Assembly (NCBI RefSeq): GCF_037038585.1 | Contig: NC_092520.1 | Span: 61,710,001-61,774,000, forward strand | Reading direction: 5' to 3' | DNA length: 64,000 nucleotides | Source: Patagioenas fasciata | Taxonomy: Eukaryota; Chordata; Aves; Columbiformes; Columbidae | Shown here: positions 33,872 through 45,440 of the stretch, in pieces | How positions within the stretch are numbered: the stretch's first letter is position 1 | Layout: every line of letters begins with the position of its first letter | Notes under the pieces: model-generated | Databases searched by the model: none | Told to the model about the DNA's origin: nothing | Seen by the model: the letters and a program-made list of their open reading frames with translations, nothing else | Position numbers and translations under genes: made by a program

Positions 33872-36800
33872 CACTGGTGCAAGACTTTATGGAAAATACA
33901 CCCGTAAGGAAATCAGAACCAATAACTTCCAGTGGTTATAGAGAATATCATTTCTATGGCAATGTTCTGTAGCAAATGTCTGTAAGGAAATATTACTATC
34001 TGTTCTATTTTTACATGATGGCAAAGATAGATATATGCCAAGTGTTTACAAAAATCTGTTATAGTCAAGTTATCATAACCCAAATGACTCTGGCTTTAGA
34101 ACATGCATCTATAGGATCAGATTCTGCTCAGATATTACCTAGTGAAGAAGGCAGCCTCGAGTCATGTTACACCACAGTTATCTTTGGCCCTTGGAGGGTG
34201 AGGAAGAGAACTCAGGGTGTAGCCAGGGTGTAGTGACTGTGTGCTCTTGTAGTTTATAGCAGCCAAGGCAGCTTTGTATAAACATAGATGGTGAAGGAGC
34301 AACTTGGAGCAGCCATAAGCCCGTTTTAAAATGTAGCATAGCTTTACAAGGATAAAGCTATTTCTGTAGCTTGCTTGCAGGTAATCCACGTAGTATGTTT
34401 CAGTTGGACAGAGAACCTGGGAGAGAATATCCTGGCCCATCAAGCAGATGATCATAGAAGTTTTCTTCTCAGAGAAGGTCTTTCAGGTGTTCTCTTAATT
34501 TCGATAAAGAGGCTTGCTTTCCAGAGATTAATAAATTTGACTAATCCAGAGTTCTGGAAGGTAGCTCATGCTTTGCAGAATTAGAACCTGATAATTTGCT
34601 CTCTTCAAACCCTAGGTTTTTAATGTTTTGGAAGATGGGGAGCTTTGTAGCCAGTCTGAAGTAATATAGTACAAATAAGGTCTGTAGAGAGGGAGCTTGT
34701 TTATTAGTTTAATAAATGTAGCTGGCAAAGAAACAAATAAGCTCTCAGGCTCAGAATACCTTATTCTCTTATTGGACTGATGAAGCAATTAAGCCTAAAA
34801 GCTTGTCACTTGTTTTTATTGCACAACAGTTGTAGTAGGCTTTTAAACTAATCTTTTCCTTGTTTGTCTTTGTAAAAGAAAATGTTTCCGTTTTAGGGAG
34901 AGCTGCTGTATGCTTGGGGGCCACTGAGCACGGGTGTGTGTGTGTTTAACGCAGAAATAGTTGGAGTCGCCTCAGCCTGTGCGATCATGCCCTGGGCTGA
35001 TGATTCCTCAGTCCTGTCACATCTCTTCCTTTCCCAGCAGGACATGCTCGTCTACATCCCAGTGTGCCAACACAGCCATATAAAGGAAAGGATACAAAAA
35101 CACTGCAAGCTGCTCTGCTCTGCTCCCACTTCCTACCGCAGATACTGTTTTTGATGTCAAGTGGCCCGGTACTTCCCTGACCCCTTTCACTGTTTCACAC
35201 TGAATGTGTTTTAGCATCAAGTAATTTGGCTCTTGCTTTAGCCCCAGGTTCAAGTTTCCTGATTGTTAACATTGCATATATGCTAATTAATTCCGTATCC
35301 CTACCAGAGATGGAGAAGTAGTTACTTCTGAAGAGGGGCGGGAGGGGAGGAGAAAGGCATTGTTGGCTGCCTAATTTGCTTCAAGGTCTGCTCTGGATGA
35401 ACAGCATGGGTATGGACCCTGCCAAGTTTGGCTTCCTCTGCCTGGGACATTTCTCTGGGACTCTCTCAGGAGGTCTTCTGCCCTTAGCTGCCCCCTCATG
35501 CCTGTGGTAGAAAAAGCTTGGAAGCGCTCCTGAGTGTCAGATCTAGCTGGGTTTTAATACAAGCGCTGCCACTGAAGAGACCCTAGTCCTGCTCGTGGCT
35601 GTAGCATACTATTCAGAGGGGTAAGTAGATGGTAACAACATTAGTACTTTTACTCCAATTCTGTATCAAGTGAGGTTTTGGGATTTAATAATCTTTTCTC
35701 TGTTTATAGATGTGTTTTTTCTCCTCCTGTAAAAGGAATTGTGGGCACAAACAGCACACAGGAGCTACAGGGTACTCTAATAGACACCCAGTGTCTTGAG
35801 ACCAAAAGCGTTGATCAGGGTGGGGAATCCTATCCCACTGAGTAAAGACTGAGGAAACTAAGCTGGTTCATGGTAACTTTCACCCTCAGAGACTTTGTAG
35901 CTTCACAGTCTGAGTAATATTTATTTCTATGATTGTCTATTGGTGTACGTGCAATCCAGGCTTTCTGAATTTATACTTGTGTTAATACTTATTTGTTGCG
36001 GCTATTCCTTTCCAGAATGCTGAGAGGTTTTTTTTTTTGTTTGTTTCTTCCAAAAAAGTGAAATTTTATTCCTTTGTATGGGGCTGGCAGCATTTGCATC
36101 AGTGGTTGTTTTCCCCCTTCCTCCCCTCCACTCCCTGTCGTATTCCCTTCACTTTTAGCTGAACAGAGGATGTTTGAGGATGACACTATATTTCTGTTAT
36201 AAAGCTTTAATAAAAGGCGCTGGGTTGGAGTAACTGTGCAGTTCTTGCAGAAAGAGTAATCCTGGGCACGTGAAGGGGGAGCCCACAACAACTGTGCAGA
36301 GTCACGCTGGCTGCGGTGGCTGCTGCAACAGCCCATGACCTGCAGTCACCCCTGCGTTTCTCTGCCCCATGGAAGTCGTCATGTTCCAGTAGACCTGCAT
36401 ACCTGATGGGTAATTATCTAGTTACCTACAGTGAAAAAAGGCAGAGCAAGGTGATTTTACTATGTTCTTTATATAGTTCTCTAAGAACGGAGAATGCCTC
36501 TTTCAAACTTTCTCCTCATTATTAGTTTTAAATATAGCTACTGCAAGTCATTTCTGCTAGAAAGAGCAGTCAAATGTCCTCATTATTTGAAGAGGACATT
36601 GAAATGCAGTAGCACTTCAAAGCCTCCGGGCTTCAGTGGCCTAGGTCCTGTACAGACATATCATAAATGACAGTCCCTGCTCCCAAAAAACTTTCTGTCT
36701 ATCAGATGAGAGAAGAGCAAGGAAAAGTTAGGTGGTGTCCACAGGGACAAATGTGATAGCAAATATAATTTAAGTCCAAGGAGTTTAATTAGCCCAGAAC

Positions 36801-37560
36801 ACATTCCATTTCTGTTTTTCTACTGCATACAGTAAGCCATCATTAGACTAGCTACATCTTATTATTTTAAAGACCATAATTTAAATACAATACATATGGT
36901 TTCTAAAAAGTCAGTTCATTGCCAGTGAGTAGGGTGGAATTTCTCAGCCATTCAAGAGCAAGGGCCACAGAACATACTGCACCCTGGGAGGGGAGGAAGG
37001 AAGGGTAATATTGTTCTGCTTCTAAGGGGCAAAGCCAATTATTCTGTTCAGGTTGTTTGCAGATCAGTCAAGTCATGCAACTAAACACGGGCATGACCAG
37101 ACCCTTTCATTACTCACATAGCAGGTAAATTTGATCTCTTTGGTTTGTAATGTACGATGAGGGTGATGGGCCACAGCAGCATGTGGCAGCTGTTTGCACC
37201 AGTTTGTCCGGTCTAGAAATCAAAGAAACATGCATGCAGCCAAAGACAGGCATCACGGACCCTTGTGTCACCTCCCCTTCTTTCAATGCAGTGTCCTCTT
37301 TTGCACTGGAGATGAGAATACTTGGGAGGCCAGTGTGAGGTGGTGGAGCACTGTGGTGTTGGTAGGGTGGCTATGCACATTCCAAAAGGGTTATTTGTGC
37401 TGATAAACAGGCTGGCATTTTGGAATGACGAAGGGTGGGCCTGGGTGTCTTCCTGTATCCATACTGAAATGTCAGCTGATCTCTTGAAGGAAGGACAGCA
37501 ATGTTGTGGCTGCTGTTGCAGCATATTTGCTGAACATGCAGCTATGGAGGAAGCTATTTC

Positions 37561-37604
37561 CTTTTTTGTTTGTTTTTTTGTTTTTTGTTGTTTTTTTTTT
37601 TTTG
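37561..37604. repeat. T-rich GTTTGTTT tract
   Basis: TTTTTTGTTTGTTTTTTTG and a following T13 run end at GGTCC. Low-complexity DNA, the complement of the CAAA-type tracts. Confidence 0.88.
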
Positions 37605-39395
37605 GTCCTGCTCATGGGTTGAGTGCACATATGTGAATTCCTTCTCAGTTCAAACACACACAGTTCTCGCACAGAGCCCGCTGCTTGGGAGAGGCAAGCC
37701 TAGTTCACGAAACATATGGTTTTGGACGTAAAACAGGAGATTGGACCCAGAGTGCCATGTTGATGGGACTAGAGAATATTTGTGTAGTTGTGTTGCTTTC
37801 TACACCTTCCTTGTATTATTTCAGCATTTTCAGCTCTATTTATTGATGGTAAGACATTGGCAATTCATGGATAGCACTTGTAAGAGTAAATAAGTGATGA
37901 CTATTATTTGATCTCATTTTATTTATGATGTCTACTTTCACAAAAATGTAACAACCAGAGAGAAAAGAGATTGGCAAATTTTAACAGGGAGTGGATCAAG
38001 TGTAATTCATAATGCGCTTTTGCTTGGGTGTTTAAGTGCAGGACATGGGCGGTAGTTCTGCTAAACCAGGAACCAGTGAAACTGAACAACTCGCAATACT
38101 TCATGTATAAGTATAATAATATAATAGACTTCAAATTGCTCTCAAACCCCTTCATTTATTCTTGCCAGTTGAAAAAAAAGGCTACAGATTTACAGTTCAT
38201 TTCATATTGGCCCTTGTTACAATTTCAGCCAACATCTGACAGCTGAAAACTGCAAGTGTCATTTCGAACTCCCAGCTGGTGCTGCCACTGGCTACTGATG
38301 ACCTTTCCTCTTCTCTTCCACAGACATAATGGTTCAGGAGTGAAACAGTAAGATACATTAAAGGAAAACAGCAAGAAAACCTATCCCAGCCAGCACCACC
38401 CATCTTTTATTTTGCCACTTCATTGGTTGTTTTCATGAAAATGCTGGGAGTGACTCATTGTGGTTCTTCTGTTTCAAACTACATTTAAATTTATTTTCCA
38501 AATGGTTCTTTTAAAGTACTATCATGACTACTGAAAGCAAAGATGTGAATAAAGACTAAAGTGTCTGTCAATACCTCAAAAATCTATAATCGTAACAGAG
38601 ATAAATGGTTAAACTTACTCCACATTAAATGTTCTTTCTAGCATAATTTTAACTATTATCCCAGTATTCAGCCTGGGATCAAAGATTTCCTTAGATGAAT
38701 AGGTTGTGACCTGTCTTTCTTCTACCCCCTACCCCATTAAATGGTGTGGCTTTTTCCTGGAGGAACTTGGTAACAAATCATTTGAAGTCAATTTGTTGAA
38801 GTGTCCTAAACAGTGCTGAGCAGAATACATCTGTTCTCATTAGCTGTCTTATTGCCCAAGTGTCAGCACAAAACTCTTGAGGACCTCCTTTGCAACATGA
38901 GTATGTCTTGATTTGTTTAATATACATTTTTAACCAATCACGGAGATGGCATTTAACTGTGCTCTGGCTTTCAAATCCTTTGTGAATTAGTCTTAAGTGA
39001 CCAAAATCAATAGAAAATGTCTAAAGACTTGGTGTGATTGATGGACATGGTTCTGTTTACAGAAGGACTAGGTTTTAAAAGAGTTCAAGTTTTGCTTAAA
39101 CAGCAGGCTACAGGGTTATTTACTTTTAAGGAAAGAATTTGTGGTAGCTGTTCTGTATCACCATGTGCCTTCTTATGAAGTCTACATTGCTTTTATTTTT
39201 TCATTTGTGGACTTAGTGCTACCATCACAGGGCTGCAGAGCAGCTTATATGATGGAAGATTAATACTGCAGCATTCTCTGATGCTGCTTTGATAGCTGAT
39301 TTCGTCTGAATTTTGTTTCGAAAGTGTCCGTTCAGACAACTGTAACTGAGATCTTTTTTGTTTGGACTGTTCTTTCTGGACGATGCTGAAAACTG

Positions 39396-39426
39396 TATTT
39401 ATTTATTTATTTATTTATTTATTTAT
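39396..39426 (+). repeat. (TTTA)n microsatellite
   Basis: About seven to eight perfect ATTT units. A tetranucleotide microsatellite, likely polymorphic. Confidence 0.92.
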
Positions 39427-40360
39427 CTTTTCTTTGCATGAGCATGGTCATTGAAATTTGCCAGATATTTCTCCTGATTGTTAAAGAATCAGGAATTAAG
39501 CACACCAGTTTTCTTGGACTAGGTGTTCTTGGGGAAAAAGGAAGGTAATCCAAGGAATGAGAATCCCTTAAAAGGACTGACAGTCATTGTTTGAAATTCT
39601 GCCTTCTTTGTTTGTTGTTCCTACAAAGGGAAGTAGAGTTTGTTGCTGTAAGTTTTAGGGAGTTAATAAAATCAATTTAAGGGGTGAAAATTTGGATTAA
39701 TATCCCAAGGTTATCTAAGGAATTGTTTGAACGTGTAATAGTTAAAGATTGCTGTAAGTATTTTATCAAGGTAGCACTGGTAGTTTGACTGTGAATTGTA
39801 TATGTCCTGGGAAGGTGAGGACTGTGTATTGATACAGGCACTGAACCATGCTTAGTTAATGCATTGATGATGCATCAGAGCCAGAGATGTGTTCAGGCTA
39901 TATTTTACTTTAAAATAAATGTATTTATAATATCAATATGACTAATGTACTCTGGGATGCAGTTTGCCATTTTCTCTCAATTATACATTATGGCATGGGA
40001 AGAGATCAAGTGAAAAACATGTATATGTGGCTTTTTTTGTTTTGTTTAAATCATAGTGTAGGCCAACAGCACTTTGAGCCCTTGTGCTCCAGATAATGAG
40101 AGCATAAACAGACTCTACCCATGACATGACAAATGGGGCCACCATTTCAATCTTATATAGCATGCAAATAACAGATCAGTCAATGCTGGAGCACTCATAC
40201 ACCATCACAGAAGTTAAAGTATTTACTGGTGCTGGATATGGTGTCCACCAGTGCTGTCCAACCTCTTCCCAATTCGTAATTCTGTCAATGTGGTTACGTG
40301 TTTATCAGCCTCAAACAGTGAGAGGCCATAGGAGCCTGAGTATAATTCTCAAATGTAGCA

Positions 40361-40420
40361 ATATATTTTTTTGTGTGTATAAATATATATGTGTATAGAT
40401 ACATATGTGTGTATGTATGT
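40361..40420. repeat. TA/TG-rich simple sequence
   Basis: Interrupted ATAT, GTGTAT and TATGTATG units over about 60 bases. An imperfect alternating purine-pyrimidine tract. Confidence 0.8.
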
Positions 40421-40684
40421 TTCTGATTAATATTTCCCAAGAAGCTGGAACCCATCCTGTAATACAAATAAGTTTTCTTCTTACTTTTAAGGAGCAGGTG
40501 GTTCTTAAACCTTAGCAAGAGTACCCTCCCCAGATGAACATTGTAAAGTCTGCACTTTTCTGGCAAATCAAAATCCTGTAGCAAAAGGCACTTGATAATG
40601 CAGTCTAGAAGGTAAAGTGAACACCTTGCATAATGTTACTAGCTTGCATTCAGAGTTGCAGCATTCAATTAGACATGCTGCTTT

Positions 40685-40731
40685 CAAACAAACCCAAAAA
40701 ACCCAAACAAACAAAACAAAACAAACAAAAG
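40685..40731 (+). repeat. A-rich CAAAC tract
   Basis: AAACAAACCC, AAAAAACCCAAAC and ACAAAACAAAACAAAC units, closely like the tracts at 16,209 and 30,812. Low complexity. Confidence 0.85.
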
Positions 40732-42595
40732 CCCAGACCTGTACATGCACTTTAGCAATTTGTCATTGCTTTTTAAGCTTATTAACTCACTAAATAGAAT
40801 TTAATGAGGATAACCACAAAGTAATTAATTTATACAGTATGTTTATTGCTTCCCTAATGAATTTATGTATTAAATTTAGAGTTCCTCAATGAATATGTTA
40901 ATCTGGTTTTATACTTTCTGTACATTTTATTCTTTAAATAAATAAAAAAAAAGATTCTTCAAGGTTTTATTCCAGTCTGTGGATTGTCTGTAAGAATACC
41001 ACCTGCTTTAAGCATGGTGTAGAGTTGAGTTTTCTTGGAATGGATGCTGCCAGCATCAAAGCTTGTGAAGCTCTTTGTCCTTTTTGAAGTATTTGGGAGT
41101 GTGTTGTACCAAAGCTGTCCATTGCTACACTGGGAACTTAGTTTATTTTTTTTTTTCCTAGTAAATTGTAGCTGTTTGGCATTAAGTTCTGGCTTTGGGA
41201 AGTTGGGGAACTGAGTAGTCTGGTATGATATATGGAAACAATGTGTTTATCAGTAAATAATTGTATTGGTTGTAGGTATCTGGTTGTTGGTAGTGGTGGG
41301 ACTGCAGTGGATCCACTGCACACGCTTAATTCAGAAAAGGAATAAAGTTATTTTAAGAATGTAGGATACAGTAAAACTAAATGCATTGGGTATATGATCA
41401 TGTGACAAAAATAACAATTTTAGCGTTTGAGGGGAAAAACATACTGATTGGCAACATAAACTGGTTAATGTCTGTTTTTTGCAATTGAGATAATCCTGAA
41501 TCTTCCCTCCAAATTGCACCCTCTGTAGGCAAAGTAGTAACTGTAGTCTCTGGCACTAAAGATAATATAAGTGAAATGCTCTTGCATCTCCATGGACATA
41601 TGTGTTTCATGCATCTTTGTCACTGGAAGGAGTGTGTTACAACATACACAAATGGATGTGCAGTATTAAAACATTGTTCTGGAAAAAAAGGATGTTTTTC
41701 TTGATGTAGTCAGGGGTTCGAGGCATTATCTCTAACAGTTTCAAAATAAATGGGAACCTTAGCTATGTGACCAGAGAGAAATTTTCTGCAACCCTGCGTT
41801 TTTGTACATATTGTGGCTAAGACTTAATTATTCATCCTTTGAGGGACGTCATACTGATCTTGATTTACTCTATTATGTTGTCTGTGAATATTGGATATTA
41901 ATTGAGTCCATCTAAAAAGCACATTAACTAGTATAATTTATTCAGTATCTCCTTAACAAAGAAAATTCAATTTATTTAAAGTAATTCAAAAAAAGCAAAG
42001 ACTTCCCCCTCATTAAATTAGATATCTGCAGTATTCTGGTTTTTCTCTAGGCACACTGAAGTCTGTAGTTTATCATTTAATACTTCAATTTCCAGCAGCA
42101 TGGAAAAAATGCCTTTTAAATTGCAACCACTGTAACGCAGTAAATGGTCTTAATTTTTGCAAATGGACTATATGATTGTTTTATCACCTACTATATGATA
42201 GAATGTAGCAAGCAAAATCTATTAAAAATAGGATGAACTGCAGAGTTAAATTCTGTGGTAAAACCCCTTAATTTGAGGGGAAAGTCTATCGCTTTTTATG
42301 TAAGTATTAATACTCTAGAATACAGATATTAATGTCTTAGTCACTGAATCTGCCTCCCTTTCTGTCTTTCCTCCATGCAAAACATTCCCCTGTACTGTGG
42401 TGTGACTACTAAAACTAGCAGAATTCATAAAAGTTTCTGTGAACAGTCGCAAACAACAAAGTCACAAACAGCTTTCACAATATTGTGGCTTTGGCCCCTA
42501 GTGACAGTTCTCTCCATTTTGACCAGATTTTGTGACCGGAACAGTAAGATGTACAGGTACTTTTATGACTTTCTTTTCATGCCAGTGATGGGATT

Positions 42596-42625
42596 AAGCC
42601 ATTCATTCTCAAGCCATTCATTCTC
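42596..42625 (+). repeat. Perfect two-copy 15-bp tandem duplication
   Basis: AAGCCATTCATTCTC is repeated exactly, head to tail. The lack of any difference suggests a recent slippage or duplication event. Confidence 0.9.
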
Positions 42626-43913
42626 AGTTTGGGTGCAAGGTAAATGCTATTAGTATCAGCTCTGTGAATCTTGAGTGAATTCCACTGTTCCTCGTGCCAT
42701 TTGATTTAGCTCCAGTGTAAATCTATGCTGTTGTAGCAATTTATAGAAGCAAAAGCATGATCTCAGGAGTGCATTTACTGTCATACTATTTATGTAACAG
42801 ATAGTAATATTTATTAGTAATAAATATAGGATATGGTGATACTCTATAATCAGAAATATTGTAGGAGTGCACTGAATTTGAGTAAATATTTTCTTTCGGT
42901 AGACTTTCAAAGCTTTTGTTTGGTGTAAAAGTATAGAGATCCATTCATAAACAAAAAAAGGTGTGTATTATGCTTGCAGCATTAAGACAGGTTCCTTCCT
43001 CTGCCTCCCAAGTAGCTCACCATACTTCTACATAATTCACATTTAGAGCATTGAATGCTGAATTTATTGATTAATACTTAGAGACCTGTCTTCTTTTGTG
43101 ATGTATTTCGGGGGTTAAAGAAGATAGACACCTTAACATAGTAAGATAATTTTGGGGGAGGTAGAAAAGTACTCCTAGTACTGAAGCAGCAGGAGCTGGA
43201 TTCACAGATATCTAATCACCACGAAAGCTGTCATTCCAGAAGTCCTCAAAGACAAAATTTGGTCATACTCTTTTTGTGGGGGAGAACTTCTGGCCTCAGA
43301 AATGTAGGCAAAGTAAATCTCCTAAAATACCGAGGGTTTGCTGCAAAGTAACTGCCTTGTTTATTTGAGAAGCGTCCATCAGAAAATGTCCACTGAAAGT
43401 GGATCAATTACACCTCCTCAAAAACAGAGCACATGAATGAAGAACCGTGTCTGTTCTTCATTTGGTCTCCATTTTGTTTCATAAGTCACTGTTTCCTAGA
43501 ATTTCCTTTTGTGTCTAACTGAAATAGCAAACAGTGAAGTTCTCAGTAAGTATTCGTGAGAATGAATAAATACACTTTGCAAAAGTGTGTAAGAGATTTC
43601 CTCTCTCTGGAACAGACCTCTTAACAACCACTCATCAGTCTTCTATATGCATGTGTGCTCCAGTCTCTGAATTAATTTATTATTCACAGTTATTAGCAAT
43701 ACATACTTGAAGCCTGATTATGTACTAGCCAAAAAGACAATCTTACACTTCCACAGTGATGACTTTATCTGCCTAATGAAGGCAGGGTTGAATCTCAGCA
43801 TGTATTTTAGCGATATTGCTACCTCAGCATTTCAACGTGCTAGTCATTTAATTGTCATGTGTTCAGTCTTGCAGTGCCTAAATTAATATTTTTAAATTTT
43901 GAAGGATGCTTCT

Positions 43914-43960
43914 ATGTGTGTATGTATATATAAAAAATGTATATGTATATATATCGTGTG
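43914..43960. repeat. TG/TA alternating simple sequence
   Basis: TGTGTGTATGTATATATA, then AAAAATGTATATGTATATAT. An imperfect dinucleotide microsatellite. Confidence 0.85.
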
Positions 43961-45201
43961 ATTGTTAGTCAATTTGATTGCATGAGGTGTTTTGCAGAAA
44001 CTTTTAGAAAATAATCCCTTTTTAGTTGCAATTTTTCTAAGGGCTTCTGGAGTATTTTTCCCAGGGGTGCTTGCTGTCTGTCTTCTGAAACAAGGAGTGT
44101 CAACCTTGGATTCCATAGGTGAGGGAGGATAGGGCTAGATTGTATCAATGTTACTGATGTATCACATGCTAAATAAAAAATAAGACACCAATAGCTGTTG
44201 TAATATGTTGTAAATGCTCACGCTCATATTGTAATATGCAATTTAAAAGGATCAAGGACAGAGCTGTACTGAACTTGTTTGGGCTCCTTGTTGAACATTT
44301 GTAGCAAGTAATTTTTCCATTTTGCATACACTGCAATAGGCTGGAAAAAAAATGGAAAATGTGAAGAAGAGAATTCTTCAGTTAAATGGGAATTTTGTGT
44401 GGTGCCAAATAATCAATTAGAAAACCTATTGCAATTCTCTTGTTTGTGGGTTTGTTTTGTTGGTTTCTGAAAATGTTGATGTGAGATTTAAGGCGATATT
44501 GTGCATGTGGGGCTTATACATGGGAACAGAGACAGCATTTGCAAGCTGATGAAATATATTCCTGTGAAAGGCCTAAATGATGTGACCTGTCAATGTAATG
44601 AATGAAGTGTTATACTTAGGCAGGAATATTACAATGGCTACTGTATGCAGAGATGATGTTTCCTAAATTGAAAAACAGGTATATTAATGATGTTCATATA
44701 AAGACAGGACTAATCTAGGATTCTGCTACCATATTTAATTAACGAGTCAACCATTAACGATCCATGCAGTTCAGCTTGCGAAGTGAGTAATCATCTTTTT
44801 TTTTTTTTTGCTGTGGTATGTTCACAGCTATGAAAAGGTGATTGCAAACCTCAGAGAGCTAATTCAAAAATATAGATCAATATTTCATTCTGTCTTTTGC
44901 CAGTGTTAATTTAGTAGAAAGAAATGTTCACATGTTCCTAGCCTTGTTTATGATTCAAGCTTCTTGCTTATTTATTTATTTGAAAATATTATTCTTTGCC
45001 AAAAAGACAGTTTAATCTGATAATCAGGGATAATTTCTTGGGAGTAAACAGGACATTCAAAAGACAACATGTTGCCTCTCAAGTCTTGCAGTCTGTGATT
45101 CATAAATGACAGTATGAACCAGGCGATGGGTGGCCAGTTTTCCTGAGGAGAAGGGTGTCTGCAAGTGCTGAGGGTTTGGCTGTGTGGCTCCCGTTTAGGT
45201 G

Positions 45202-45440
45202 ACTGGAGAGAGTTCAGGGAAGGGCAACGAAGCTGGTGAGGGGTCTGGAGCACAAGTCTGATGAGGGGCAGCTGAGGGAACTGGGGCTGTTTAGCCTGGA
45301 GAAAAGGAGGCTGAGGGGAGACCTTATCGCTCTCTGCAACCACCTGAAAGGAGGTTGTAGCACGGAGGGGGTTGGTCTCTTCTCCCAAGTAACAAGTGAC
45401 AGGATGAGAGGAAATGGCCTCAGGTTGTGCAGGGGAAATC
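45202..45440 (+). mobile_element. CR1 LINE fragment lacking its 3' end
   Basis: CTGGAGAGAGTTCAGGGAAG, GGCAACGAAGCTGGTGAGGG, GGAGACCTTATCGCTCTCTG, CACCTGAAAGGAGGTTGTAG and CTCTTCTCCCAAGTAACAAG match the avian CR1 consensus in plus orientation at low divergence. Similarity stops after CAGGTTGTGCAGGGGAAATC, so about 250 bases of the usual 3' part, including the terminal repeat, are missing. CR1 insertions normally keep the 3' end and lose the 5' end, so the 3' part was probably lost by a later deletion. Confidence 0.93.

Larger units (their letters stand above)
28461..45201 (+). other. Probable first-intron DNA, no exon recognised
   Basis: If the gene starting in the CpG island runs to the right, this whole stretch is its first intron. 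A second small GC-rich patch (GGGGCGGGGGGGAGCGGG at 28,971-28,988) lies close behind the island. Otherwise the DNA is AT-rich with microsatellites and A-rich tracts, listed separately. No exon with open frame, acceptor and donor could be supported. One strong acceptor-like site (TTCCTTTCCCAGCAG before 35,041) is followed by a 37-codon open frame but no donor. Confidence 0.45.

Noticed and set aside
34761..34815. Possible box C/D small nucleolar RNA (TGATGAA near 34,779)
   Set aside because: No box D (CTGA) with a short terminal stem at the right distance could be found; the motif alone is common.
35041..35153. Possible exon after a strong acceptor-like TTCCTTTCCCAGCAG
   Set aside because: The 37-codon frame after it ends in a stop, shows no familiar motif, and has no donor or nearby polyadenylation signal. 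A second acceptor-like site at 35,139 shows how easily such sites arise here.
44972..45388. 138-codon minus-strand open frame
   Set aside because: Mostly antisense to the CR1 fragment at 45,202-45,440, continuing into non-coding flank.
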